The notes beneath the pieces were generated by a model that had not been told where the DNA came from, searched no databases, and saw only the letters and a program-made list of their open reading frames with translations. Made by a program: the position numbers and the translations under genes. A stretch of DNA of 64,000 nucleotides from CAWJKP01 sp963843465 (GTDB lineage: Bacteria > Planctomycetota > Planctomycetia > Pirellulales > Thermoguttaceae), in contig CAWJKP010000001.1 of NCBI GenBank assembly GCA_963843465.1, positions 682,001 to 746,000 on the forward strand. The letters run 5' to 3'. Each line of letters starts with the position of its first letter. The stretch's first letter is position 1. This document shows positions 9,505 through 18,907 of this stretch, one piece after another.

Positions 9505-9601
9505 ATTCCGGGGACACATGACATAATTATTGACAAATGACTGGCGTAAGCGACTGATGGCGGTTCCGCGGTGCGCGAATTAAGTTATGTGTCCCCGGAA
9601 T
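9505..9601 (+). mobile_element. 97-bp MITE, copy 5
   Basis: It is identical to copies 3 and 4 and interrupts the minus-strand gene starting at 9701. As with copy 4, that frame ends in GNSGDT and a stop inside the element. Confidence 0.9.
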
Positions 9602-9701
9602 TACCCTCGTTCGATTGCAAGCCCACTTCCTTGTCGAAAGGATGACCGGTGTAGGCAAACAGACAATCGGGTTTCGAGTCGCTCTTGGCGATACAGATCA
9701 T
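9585..9701 (-). pseudogene. N-terminal fragment of a small protein cut by MITE copy 5
   Basis: The ATG at 9701 gives MICIAKSDSKPDCLFAYTGH, then PFDKEVGLQSNE, after which MITE codons GNSGDT and TAA end the frame. It lies 27 bases downstream of the helical-repeat gene ending at 9729, in the same direction, so it was probably the next gene of that operon. The product is unknown. Confidence 0.45.
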
Positions 9702-9728
9702 GGTCTGGACTCCGGTTGTTCGTTAATC

Positions 9729-10200
9729 CTAGCCGCCTGTCAACGCTTGTTCTACGATCATCCATTGAACGTCGTCTGGAAACCGTTCTGGTAACTTTTC
9801 AAGCGGCTGGTGCATCGCGTCCAGAAGCAAAACATAGCACGACAGTCGAATGTCATTACAAACAGAGTCATCTTTGACAATTTCGGCGAACTGCCGCGCG
9901 GCGCGGATCATTTTGGCGTTGGAAGACGGCGGCAAGGCAAAGCCTCGCACGCAAGCGCACCGTCCCGTCAGTGTCAGATGCCGCCATACGCTGGCATTCC
10001 GATTCTAGCCCATCCCACCAAGGGAATTGCCGAGATAGCACCGAAAGTGCCGCGATCCGCAAGCTTGGGTTTGCATCTGCTAGGTAGCGTTTTGCACCTT
10101 CGAGGGACGCTACGACATCATCCACCTTGTCCCGCGCCAAGCCGTGTAGAATGTCGAGGCGCAGTTCTCTTTTCTCCTGATCGGATTTCAACGATCGCAC
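9729..10200 (-). pseudogene. HEAT-like helical repeat protein, frameshifted
   Basis: A GTG at 10200 overlaps the stop of the preceding coiled-coil fragment. The first frame contains helical repeats typical of HEAT/armadillo proteins (LRIAALSVLSRQFPWWDGLE, GTVRLRARLCLAAVF). Near 9925-9935 the coding pattern shifts frame and continues AKMIRAARQFAEIVKD to PDDVQWMIVEQALTGG and the stop at 9729. Corrected length is about 155 aa. Such repeats serve binding; no catalytic feature is seen. Confidence 0.55.
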
Positions 10201-10274
10201 CCGCCTTTCAGTTTTGCCAGTTCCTTCTCCAACTCGGCGATTTTCTCGTCATGCAACGCCGCCAACTCTTCGCA
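10188..10274 (-). pseudogene. Coiled-coil C-terminal fragment cut by the RAYT element
   Basis: Immediately beside the left end of the transposase element the minus frame reads EELAALHDEKIAELEKELAK, then LKGGCDR and TGA at 10188-10190. The heptad pattern indicates a coiled coil. The stop overlaps the GTG of the next gene. No matching continuation is seen on the other side of the element (11021 onward), so the rest of the gene is elsewhere or lost. Confidence 0.5.
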
Positions 10275-11020
10275 ATTCCGGGGACACATAACTTAATGCG
10301 CATGGCGTTTCGGTTTCGGACCGCGTTTCTGCGGCTTGACGACACGACCGACGATTTGCTCCAAATGCTCAAGGAATGTTTCGTCGCCCAGCGGCCGGCC
10401 CGTGCGATTGTGTCCTCGTATGTCCCTGAGTTCCTCTTCTGGTAGAGCGCTGTCCAGAAAGGCATTCCAGTCGGCGATCATTGCCAACAAGGGAGCAACC
10501 TTCACCAACTGATCGTCCCGTCCCGACAGGTGTGCGCGAGCACTGCTCCAAGGCCAATCGCCAGCGGCGGAAACGAGTCCCGCCCGCACGGGGTTCAACT
10601 CCACGTAGCGCGCCGCTGCCAGCAAGTAGGGTTCGTCCATCACGAACGAGGCGAAGCGTCCTTGCCAGAGATATCCGCGCCATTTTTCACGGAAGTTGAT
10701 CCGCCGCGTATAACGCCGATGCGCCTCCCCGACGGCCCACCGCAAACCCTGCTCGGAGGATGGAACGGCGATCAAATGGATGTGGTTGGGCATCAGGCAA
10801 TAGCTCCAGATCGCCACCGCCTCCTCGCGGCACCAGTCCGCCATGAGTTTCAAGTACGCCGCGTAGTCCGCATCGTTGAAGAACGTCTGCTGGCGGCGGT
10901 TTCCACGCTGCGTTACGTGATGGGGCATACCGGGAATCACCAGTCGCGCTAACCTCGCCATCACCGCAAATTACCAGATTCAGCCCACCCTGTCAATAAT
11001 TAGTTATGTGTCCCCGGAAT
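10275..11020 (-). mobile_element. RAYT element, presumed autonomous parent of the 97-bp MITEs
   Basis: This 746-bp unit has inverted ends ATTCCGGGGACACAT / ATGTGTCCCCGGAAT, exactly those of the five MITEs. Inside the right end it shares ATTATTGACA with the MITEs, then TGATGGCG around the transposase start; at the other end it shares ATTAAGTTATGTGTCCCC. The MITEs therefore look like internal-deletion derivatives of this element in the same orientation. Confidence 0.85.
10293..10961 (-). CDS. REP-associated tyrosine transposase (Y1, HUH family)
   Basis: 222 aa from the ATG at 10961 (a GTG lies one codon earlier). Members nick and join single-stranded DNA at palindromic ends. Seen: N-terminal VIPGMPHHVTQRGNRRQ, typical of this family; the HUH metal site as HIH at about residues 60-62 (CLMPNHIHLIAVP); and the candidate catalytic Tyr in HRRYTRRIN at about residue 84. 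Further along are the family-typical YVELNPVRAGLV and a basic C-terminus. The stop TAA lies within the terminal inverted repeat. The frame is intact and probably active; it is the likely source of mobility for the five MITE copies. Confidence 0.92.
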   Translation of the reverse strand: MARLARLVIPGMPHHVTQRGNRRQQTFFNDADYAAYLKLMADWCREEAVAIWSYCLMPNHIHLIAVPSSEQGLRWAVGEAHRRYTRRINFREKWRGYLWQGRFASFVMDEPYLLAAARYVELNPVRAGLVSAAGDWPWSSARAHLSGRDDQLVKVAPLLAMIADWNAFLDSALPEEELRDIRGHNRTGRPLGDETFLEHLEQIVGRVVKPQKRGPKPKRHAH

Positions 11021-11172
11021 ACCGAAAATCTTTTTTTCGCGGGAAAACGGCGTCGAGTCTCATTATGCGGATTCGGCGGATTCGAGATGCCATGAAAGAG
11101 CGGGGACTCCAAGAAAAGTATGCTCGGGATCGGTTTGAAACGCCAAGTTTACTCGTTCCAGGAGACCACAGA

Positions 11173-11301
11173 ATGTTTTACCTCGGTATTGATCAGCACA
11201 AGCGGCAGTTGACAGTGAATCTGCGTGGTGAAGACGGATTCGCAATCCTCATCCGGCGGGCCGCGTCGAGCATCATTCCGCACGTACTGCTTGCCGCTTG
11301 A
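11173..11301 (+). pseudogene. IS110-family transposase, N-terminal remnant
   Basis: The frame MFYLGIDQHKRQLTVNLRGE matches the start of IS110-type DEDD transposases (G-I/V-D-x-H, with D as first catalytic residue). Homology-like sequence stops after about 30 residues (DGFAILIRRAAS) and the frame closes at 11301. The remainder of the gene, normally about 300-400 aa, is absent. Confidence 0.65.
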
Positions 11302-12068
11302 ACGCCGGAAGCGCCCGCTTTCTGGCGAAACGCCGCTGGAAACGCATCGCCGCCAACGGAGCCTGCGCCAAGTTCGCCAGAAAACGTCGCTCCAGACGCA
11401 CCGGCGACCCGGAAACCGCGCCTTCTTGGACGCCACCGCCTCAGTTTGCGCCGCGGTAGGGCGGACAGGGCGCCAATCTGCGCCCGCAGAGAGCGGACAG
11501 GACGCCAATTTGCGCCGCTGCGGAGTAGACAGGCGCCAATTCGCGTCGCGCCGAAGGCGCCATCTCGCCGCTTGCCGGCGCCAGACGCGGCGTCTATCGT
11601 CATACTCGCAAAACGGGCGTTTTGGCCTTAACGGTTGTCGGCAAAAAAGATGCGCCGACCAACGGCGGCGGCGAGGCGGCCGAGGGCCGGCGCGGGGAGA
11701 AAAAAGGGAACGCCCGCTGCAAGAAACGGCAGCCGGTCTGGCGCGTTTCGGCAGTGCGACTCGGGACTCCTCCGATTTCAGCGCGATGATTCCGCCGGTG
11801 CCGGCGGAAAGAAGCCTGGCTGTTACCGTTAGAATACCTCCGCATTTGCGCGTCCGACGCGTCCGACGCGTCCGCAACGAGGTCATGGGGCGTCGGACGG
11901 AGGTCGTGCTGGGCGAGGAGTGGCCGGACATCTGGTAGGGGGCGGGAGGGTTTGACAACACCACGAACTGCAATGAGAATCAGATTCCATCTGCCGACCG
12001 GTAATGGGTTCCGGTAGTGAGAGCAAGGCCAGGGACCTCGTGAACGGTTATCAGTGGAAGGGGTGCTA
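11302..12068. other. Region without a convincing gene; imperfect tandem repeat
   Basis: Long frames exist on both strands, but their composition (Arg-rich, frame-neutral) does not look like protein. At about 11458-11550 an imperfect 30-35 bp unit with GCGGACAGG and CGCCAAT recurs three times, and at 11850-11874 CGTCCGACG repeats three times. The 90 bases before 12069 may hold the promoter of the DUF4091 gene, but no clear -35/-10 pair was found. Confidence 0.4.
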
Positions 12069-14848
12069 ATGCAGATCCTCACAAAGCACGGCAGACTGTG
12101 GGCAGGTTTGGGATGGTTGTCCTTTATGGTTGGGCTCGGCACCGGCTGGCTGAAGGCGGCCGACGAGCAGCGTGCCGCGTCTGCGACCTCACCAGCGATG
12201 CCGGCCGCGCAGCGGCCGCTGGCGATCCTCGACGGCAGCAGCCCCTGGCGAGTGCTGTACTCCCTAGACATCCCCTGGGTAGTGACGTCCCGGGGCACTG
12301 CCGAAAAGAAGGTCCTCGGTCCGCCCACAAATGGCTCGAAGGCGCCCCTGCGGTACATGCCGTTTTACCCGTCCAAGGGCTGGCAATCGCTGGATTTTGA
12401 TGATTCCGGCTGGTGCCGCCAGCACTTCCTGGCCAGGTACTACAACGGCGAGAGCGACGTCCGGGCGGGAGGCGGCGGCGCCAATCCGAGCATCTGCCAG
12501 ATCAGCCTCCGCGGCAAGTTCACCGTCACCGACCCTCTGGCCGTCAAGGGCCTGAAGCTGACGTTGCACTACCGCGGCGGCGTCGCAGTGTACGTCAACG
12601 GGACCGAGCTGCTGCGCGATCACTTACCGCCGGGCCCTATCGCCGCCGGCGCGCCGGCCGAGGTATATCCCGACAAGGCCAGCCTGAAGCTGCCCGGCCG
12701 CCCGTGGCATTGGTATAACGACAGCAAGGAGATCCAATCGCAGGGCATCTACGAGCTGCGCGTGCGGCGTCTGGAAGAAGTGGATGTTCCGGCCCGCCTG
12801 CTCCGCAAAGGCGTCAACGTGATTGCCGCGGAGATCCACGCCGCGCCGTACCCGGAGTTCTTTGCCAAGGCCAAAGCATCGATCGAATGGGCATCGGCCG
12901 GATTGTGCGAGTTTCGTCTGCGGGGCGACGGTCCCGAGGGGCTGGTGGCCAACGTGGTACGTCCGAGAGGATTGCAGGTCTGGAACGTCAACCTGCTGGA
13001 GGAGGTGGGCGAGAGCGACTGGCCCGACCCGCACGAAAGAAGACTCCAGCCGATCCGGCTGAGCGGAGTTCGCAACGGTACGTTCACGGGCCGGGTAATG
13101 CTCAGCAGCGACGAGCCCATTACGAACCTCAAAGCCACCGTGTCGCCGCTGGTTTCCGCCGACGGCAAGCGGCTGCCCGCCGCAGCGCTGCGCGTTAGAT
13201 ACGGCGCTTTCTGGGGCATCGGAGGCAGCGCCCCGCGCGACGACGCGCTGCTGGAGGCTGCGCCCGCCGTGGCCGCGGTCCACCGCGTGCCCGACCTGGA
13301 AAGACAACTCGATCCCAAACAGAGGGAGGCCGGCGGCCTGCCGGTGCGCTCGTGCCGGGGGCATTCCAGTCCGTGGCCGTGACGACGACCATTCCCAAGG
13401 ACGCCGCGGCCACAAGTTACGCCGCTACGCTGACCATCTCGGCCGGCGGCCTGGAAAAGGCCGTCACCGTCCCCGTCGAAGTGCAGGTCCTCGACTGGAC
13501 GTTGCCCGACCCCAAGGACTTCTCCTACTGGTGTGGCCTGATCCAGTCACCCGAAGGCGTCGCCTATGGTTGCGAAGTGCCGCTCTGGTCAGAGAGGCAC
13601 TGGGAACTGATCGGCAAGAGCTTGTCGTGGATTGGGCAGCTTGGCGGCAAGGTGCTCTGGCTGAACCTGCTAGCGCAGACCGAATACGGCAACGCGGAGT
13701 CGATGGTGGTGTGGGTCAAGGGCCCGGACGGCAGGTACACCCACGACTTCTCCCGCGTCCGCAGGTACGTCGAGTTGGCGGTGCGGCACCTGGGCAAGCC
13801 GACCTTTGTCGTCTGCGGTGTCTGGGCGACGCCCTACCAGCAGGACTGGGCGTGGTGGAAGAAAACCCACCCCTTGCTTACGGTGCGTGATCCGCAGACG
13901 GGCAAGCTGGAGTACGCCGACGGCCCCTATCCCGACAGCCCCGAGGCCGTGGAGTTCTGGAAACCCGTGCTGTTGGGCGTCAGGGGGATCCTGAAGGAGC
14001 ACGGGTTGGAACAGCGGATGGTCATCGGCTGCGCGTCGGAAGTCACGCCTAACAAAGGCGTCACCGGCAACATCCAGCAGATCCTGCCCGACGTGGGCTG
14101 GGAGGCCCACCGCCATCCGCCCCGTGGCGGCGAGTGGCAGGAGTACGAAGGCGGTAAGGTGCCCGTGATGTACACCACCAACATCTGGGGCGCGTGGGAT
14201 TGCGAGGATCCCGCCGTCAACCGTGCCTGCGGCTGGAAGTTTGCCTATCCTGTTCCCGGCGGGGTGCGCTGCTGGCTGAACCGCGATCTCCACGACGGCC
14301 ACGGCAGCGTTCGCTTCCGCTGGATGGCGGAGCAGGCCCTGCTGGCCGATCGGCCGGGCAACGGCCAGATCGGCGCCGATTTCTGGGCCCCCAAGGCCGC
14401 GGGCGATGAGGTCTCGTGCCGGTCGATCAACTGCCGCTACCCGCGCACCGCCGATACCGGCTCCGGCGCCAGGGGCTGCACGATGACGCTCTTGCTCTAT
14501 CCTACTGCCGACGGCGCCGCGGCCACGCTGCGCTACGAGGCCGTGCGGGAGAACATCCAGGAGTGCGAAGCCCGCATCTTCCTGGAAAAGCTGCTTGCGA
14601 GCCAGCCTTGCCCGCTGCCTACCGACCTGGCAAAGAGGTGTCAGGACGTGCTGGATGCCAGAACCCGTTGGCACCGGATCCTTTCCTGTTTTTCCTGCGC
14701 CGATCCCCGCTACTTCCAAGACGTGTCCACGTTGTGGGTGTATTCCGGTTGGGAGGATCGCTCCGCGGATCTTTACCGCTGCGCCGCCGAGGCCTTCGCG
14801 GTCCGGAAGTCTCTGGCAAGAGCGAGCGGCCGTGTCCCAAAAAACTGA
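12069..14848 (+). pseudogene. Secreted DUF4091 (GH123-like) glycosidase, one frameshift
   Basis: The ATG at 12069 follows GGAAGGGG; a GTG at 12054 is in frame. A signal peptide (MQILTKHGRLWAGLGWLSFM ... LKAA) is followed by a beta-sandwich N-terminal part (LKLTLHYRGGVAVYVNGTEL). At about 13347 the frame shifts (PVR to LVPGAFQSV), and the second part carries the catalytic-barrel-like region with DWTLPDPKDFSYWCGLIQ, WWKKTHPLLTV and FRWMAEQALLADRPGNGQIG. This layout is known from DUF4091 proteins related to GH123 hexosaminidases. Corrected length is about 925 aa. It probably cleaves glycans outside the cytoplasm. One missing base would restore the frame. Confidence 0.7.
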
Positions 14849-14961
14849 TGCTGTCGGCTTTGTCTTGCCATCTTGTGGGTCACCGCCCTGACGGTGGCCA
14901 GCGTGCTGGAATGGGGCACCTTCGGGCTGCCGGGCGCCGGCCTGGCGGTTTGACACGGGGG

Positions 14962-16008
14962 CTACGCCCCCGCGTTCAACGGCACGGACGGATCGTCAGC
15001 CACGTGGACCCACGTGTGTACGTGCGGCACGCCACGGAAATGCCAGACCAGCGATGGGCCCTCCAGACGCCAGATGTCGTACTCACCCGCGGTAAGTCGG
15101 CCTTTTTCATAGAACGCCAGGTGGCAATCATCCAACCCTCCTTGCGCCTTCAGGCAGGTGGCGACTCGGTCGCGGTCCGACTGGCGATAGGGCTCGATGA
15201 GCTTCGCCAGCACGGCTTGAACGTGGGCCTTTTGGTCAACAGATAGATCCTTGACGGCGATTCCAGGCAGCGAGGACTTTTGGCCTTGAAAGGCGATGGC
15301 GTTTTCCTGCGGCGGCGTTTCGATCACGGCCACGGCCCGCTGCTTGGCGTCAAGCATCTTCACGACGCTATTGGCTGCCACAGCTTGCGGCCAGAAGATA
15401 TTATTGGGGTGGCCCGGTTTCTCGTAGAAGCCGCTGGCGGCATGGCCATAGACGATGGGGCCGCCAAAGGCGACGTGCTCGGCTGAACCGCCGTCGCATC
15501 GCAAGGTGATGTGCCGCCCGGTCAGAATGAACTCGAACTTGTCGTTCCCCGGTGTGCCGAAGATCGCGATGCTCTGCTTGCCGAAACCGCCCTCGTCGTC
15601 CTTCAGTTGCTTGTCGATTCGCGAGACCCACTCGGGCTGAATCAAACCGAGGAAGATGTTGCGAATGAGCTTCTGTTGATCGGCCGTGTAGAAGGCGCTG
15701 TCGATCACCGGCTTGGTAACATGCCAGTTTGCCGAGATATACGTCCGCAGCAAGCCCAATGGCTCGGCGACGTAACTCCAGTCGAAACAGACTTGCTTCT
15801 TCTGCTCGGCAGTTAGCGAGTCGCAGAGCAGCCTGACGAGCGATTCCGACGTCGGCTTGGTTGTCACCGGTTCGGCCGCAGTGATCATTTGTGAAGGCAT
15901 TGCGGCGGCCAGGGCAGTCGCCGCACCAGCGGCTTTGAGGAAGCCACGTCGCGAGATGTTGGAGTTAGAAGAAGAATCGACGACGTGCAAGAGTGGGAAC
16001 TGCGACAT
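14962..16008 (-). CDS. Tat-exported DUF3500 protein
   Basis: 348 aa from the ATG at 16008, which is preceded by GGGAGCCAGG. A twin-arginine signal (SNISRRGFLKAAGAATALAA, residues 15-34) marks folded export. The body matches DUF3500 proteins as I know them: LTAEQKKQVCFDWSY near the start, FGTPGNDKFEFILTGRHITL and GPIVYGHAASGF in the centre, and SLVWHFRGVPHVHTWVHV at the C-terminus. The biochemical function of the family is not established. It is convergent with the DUF4091 gene, 113 bases away; that gap contains LWVTALTVASVLEWG in one frame, perhaps a remnant. Confidence 0.85.
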   Translation of the reverse strand: MSQFPLLHVVDSSSNSNISRRGFLKAAGAATALAAAMPSQMITAAEPVTTKPTSESLVRLLCDSLTAEQKKQVCFDWSYVAEPLGLLRTYISANWHVTKPVIDSAFYTADQQKLIRNIFLGLIQPEWVSRIDKQLKDDEGGFGKQSIAIFGTPGNDKFEFILTGRHITLRCDGGSAEHVAFGGPIVYGHAASGFYEKPGHPNNIFWPQAVAANSVVKMLDAKQRAVAVIETPPQENAIAFQGQKSSLPGIAVKDLSVDQKAHVQAVLAKLIEPYRQSDRDRVATCLKAQGGLDDCHLAFYEKGRLTAGEYDIWRLEGPSLVWHFRGVPHVHTWVHVADDPSVPLNAGA

Positions 16009-16163
16009 GACCTGGCTCCCGGGCGTTAGGGGGGTGTGAAGGGTGTTCTTACCGCGCTGCGTACACGGCAAGCTGCGACAAGGCAGCCATCGCCCTATCA
16101 TACGTCCTCGCCACGTCGGCCGCCACGGTAGTCTCATCACCACGCCGCCCGGCAGCCTGGCAG

Positions 16164-16457
16164 TTAAGAGTCCGGCACAACCTCCAGCACATCGACGCCG
16201 GGAACGAACTCGACCTTATGAATCATGTGCCCTTTCAGGACCGACAGAAGCGCACTCCGCTGCTCTTCGTCGGTTCCATTCATGATTTCACATGCCTCCC
16301 CGTCACTGAGAGCCCAGCCGTGCTGCTCCCACTTCCACTTGGAACATGATCGCAAGCAATTGTTCGTCACCCGCAGAATCCCATGCACGTTCGGATGTTC
16401 GCTCCTTAGCCGATTCAATTCCGCGTCAAGACGCTCTAGTTGTTCATCCGGCGTCAC
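16164..16457 (-). CDS. Hypothetical protein, 97 aa
   Basis: The GTG at 16457 follows AAGGGGGGAACA, a good ribosome binding site. The sequence is soluble and charged (MTPDEQLERLDAELNRLRSE), with three Cys residues (NNCLRSCSK is the cluster) and a helical N-terminal segment. No family is recognised. It ends 155 bases upstream of the DUF3500 start and shares its direction, so cotranscription is possible. Confidence 0.55.
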   Translation of the reverse strand: MTPDEQLERLDAELNRLRSEHPNVHGILRVTNNCLRSCSKWKWEQHGWALSDGEACEIMNGTDEEQRSALLSVLKGHMIHKVEFVPGVDVLEVVPDS

Positions 16458-16855
16458 TGTTCCCCCCCTTCACGATACGGAAACCGAAGGCCGTAGCCCC
16501 GGAGTCGGATTCTTTCAGCATACTACAACATCCAGGGCCAGCGGACAAAATAAAGGGGATTGGGCGCGAAATAGCAATTTGGTTTGCGTACCCCTCGCTT
16601 GGCGGCTTGCCAAGGGGAGTCGCCCACGGACCTCTCGCCATCGGGACGACGACCGCCCGATAGCGTACCCGACGACGCACGCCCCGGACCGCAGCGACAT
16701 CCTGAACGTCGGCGGCCTCAGTGACGCCGTCTTCAGCGTCGTGGCTGCCTTCCTGGCTGACGACGTCGGCCGCTTCGTGGCCGAGGTCGAGAAGGTCGAG
16801 TTGTAATCAAGGACGCCCCCTAGGGAAATCCGCAGGTTCGGAGGGGAGAAATTGC
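16458..16855. other. Intergenic stretch with a possible gene remnant
   Basis: No intact gene is seen. A plus-strand frame ending in a TAA at 16804-16806 carries protein-like sequence (LSDAVFSVVAAFLADDVGRF) over about 40 residues without an obvious start. It may be the tail of a lost gene. The rest of the interval looks non-coding. Confidence 0.35.
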
Positions 16856-17020
16856 TCATGCCTTGCCCCCCAGCAGCCCCTGAAGAGCCTTCTCGATCAT
16901 CTCCGACTGGACCAGCCCCTCCCGCCAGTCCCCCGGAATCCCCGACTCGCCCCAGGACGCTCCGGCAAGCTGCCCGCAGACGGCCCCGGTCGTGTCGGCG
17001 TCGTCGCCAAGGTTCACTTT
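16856..17020 (-). pseudogene. ADP-ribosylglycohydrolase, C-terminal fragment
   Basis: The minus frame reads KVNLGDDADTTGAVCGQLAG and continues ASWGESGIPGDWREGLVQ to the stop at 16856. N-x-GDDADTTGAV-GQ-AGA is the C-terminal metal-binding signature of ADP-ribosylglycohydrolases (Asp residues bind Mg2+). Only the last ~55 of about 300 residues are present. The fragment begins within the stop codon of the esterase fragment upstream (AAAGTGAACC serves both). An N-terminal piece of the same family lies at 29713-29922 in the same orientation. Confidence 0.75.
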
Positions 17021-17300
17021 GCCGGGGCGGGATTGCCTTTGACCGGGGCCTGGTTCCAGACGCCGAAGCGGGCGTAGTACGGGCCATGTGAGCCCTTCTT
17101 CTCGCCATGTTCGCCGAACGGGAGCACGACGATCTCCTTGCGACCCTGCAACTGGTTGTAGGCGGCATAGACGCCCGGCGAGGGGCAGGTGGTGTCGATC
17201 AGGCCGACGCCGATGAGCACGGGGCACTTCACGCGCGAGGCGAAGTTGACGACATCGTAGTAGCCGGTGGCCCCCACACCGCCATACCAGACTACATCCT
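17014..17300 (-). pseudogene. Acetylxylan esterase-like hydrolase, C-terminal fragment
   Basis: The minus frame contains GYYDVVNFASRVKCPVLIGV, GLIDTTCPSPGVYAAYNQLQ and VLPFGEHGEKKGSHGPYY. This is the C-terminal part of an alpha/beta-hydrolase of the acetylxylan esterase / cephalosporin deacetylase type, including the acid Asp and the catalytic His near the end. The nucleophile region is missing. It ends at 17014, where the ADP-ribosylglycohydrolase fragment takes over in another frame. Confidence 0.7.
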
Positions 17301-17399
17301 CGGGCTCCCCCTCGCCACCACGCCCAGCAGGATCACCAGCCGACCGACTTGGGCCTTGCCCATTGCTTGCATGGCGTAAGCTAGCTGGGCGGTGAGGAA

Positions 17400-17528
17400 A
17401 TGATGATCGAGGTGGACGGGAAGGTGTATCAAGTGAAGCAAGGCACTTTGTTACCAAGTCGTTACACGCCCGTTGGTTGCGGTCTGGTATCATGGGCCGA
17501 GGAACTCTTGCCGCCCGGATTCGTCTAA
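17400..17528 (+). CDS. Possible small protein or fragment, 42 aa
   Basis: The frame MMIEVDGKVYQVKQGTLLPS continues RYTPVGCGLVSWAEELLPPG to a TAA at 17526-17528. Composition is protein-like, and GGTGAGGAA upstream could bind the ribosome. No family is recognised; it may be the tail of a larger lost gene. Confidence 0.3.
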   Translation: MMIEVDGKVYQVKQGTLLPSRYTPVGCGLVSWAEELLPPGFV

Positions 17529-17588
17529 TCCGGTATCGGGGAGTCATGGGCAGGGGTAACACGCGTTTCACGAGAGGAGGAGGCGGTC

Positions 17589-18904
17589 ATGTTGAGGAAC
17601 ATCGTTTTCGGTAGTGTCGTGGCGGTAATGTGCGGACTGGCGACGGTCTGGTGTGCCGTGGCGGATGAAAAGGCGCCGCAACAGCCGGCTCCACCGGCCG
17701 AGGGGCCGGAAGCCAAGGCCACGGAGGTGACAGCCACTCCAGCGGACAAGCCTGAAGTGAAGCAAGCGCCGCCGGTCACCCCCAAGCCACTTTCGGAGCA
17801 CGTCGTGCGAGGAACGAAATGGCTCGTCGAGCATCAACTGAAAAGGGGAAGTTGGGGCCAGGGCGAGGAGTCGGCCCACATGGGTGGCGGCAGCCAGATG
17901 AAGGACGTGCCCAGCGTGGCCGACACCTGCATGGCCGCGCTGGCGTTGATCCGCGCCGGCAACACGCCCGTCCAGGGCGAGTATGCCAAGAACGTGCTGC
18001 ATGCCGTCGAGTTCGTCTGCGGCGAGATCGAGGAATCGGACAAGGATTCACTCTACGTCACGCCCACCCGGGGCACCCGCGTGCAGAGCAAGCTGGGGCC
18101 GTACATCGACACGTTCGTGGCCGCCGTGCTGTTGCCGGAGGTCAAGGACCAGATGCCGGACGAAGCGGGCAAGAAGCGGGTGGCCGCCGCGCTGGACAAG
18201 CTCTTGGCCAAGATCCAGAAGAACCAGCGGGCCGACGGCACCTGGGGCGGCCAGGGCTGGGCCACCACGATCCAGCAAGGCCTGGCCGTCAAGGGGCTCA
18301 ACCGCGCGGCCCAGTCGGCGCTCAGGTCGATGAGAAGATCCGCGCCTGCGCAGAGAGCCAGGCCCGGCAGAGCTTCGACAAGCGCTCGGGCAAGTTCGAT
18401 GAATCCGGCTCGGCCGGCGTGCAGCTTTACGCCGCCGGCGCGAACCTCGGCTCCGTGGCCGAATCCGTGAAGACCAACAAGCAGCGGAAAGTCCAGCTCG
18501 ACCAGACGCTGGCCAGTTCCACGTCCAAGCCCGCCGAGAAGGCCGAGGCCCGCGCCACCTTGCATCGTTACGAATCGGCGGAGAAGGATCTGCAAGACGC
18601 CCAGACGGCGGTCATCGCCCGCTTGGACGACAAGCAGTTCATCGCCGGGTTCGGCTCCAACGGCGGCGAAGAGTTTCTGAGCTATATGAACATTGGCGAA
18701 AGCCTGGTGGTCAAGGACGGTGACGTCTGGAAGTCGTGGGACAAGTCGATCAGCCAGAACCTCAACCGGGTACAGAACAGCGACGGCAGTTGGTCGGGGG
18801 ACCACTGCATCACGGGCCGGACGTTCTGCACGTCGGCGGCGCTGCTGGTGCTGATGGTCGACCGCTCGCCGCAGCCGATCTCGGAAAAGATGAAGCGGCG
18901 GTAA
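17589..18904 (+). pseudogene. Secreted prenyltransferase/squalene-oxidase repeat protein, frameshifted
   Basis: The ATG at 17589 has AGGAGGAGG upstream. A signal peptide (MLRNIVFGSVVAVMCGLATV ... CAVA) precedes a Pro/Ala-rich stretch and then alpha/alpha-barrel repeats (GTKWLVEHQLKRGSWGQGEE; NQRADGTWGGQGWATTIQQG; VQNSDGSWSGDHCITGR). DG-W-G motifs are those of the prenyltransferase/squalene-oxidase repeat family, common as secreted proteins of unknown role in Planctomycetes. The frame breaks at about 18317, where one G lost from TCGGGCGCT would explain it (AAQSGAQVDEKIRA). Corrected length is about 438 aa. The next gene starts 3 bases after the stop. Confidence 0.75.
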
Positions 18905-18907
18905 ACG

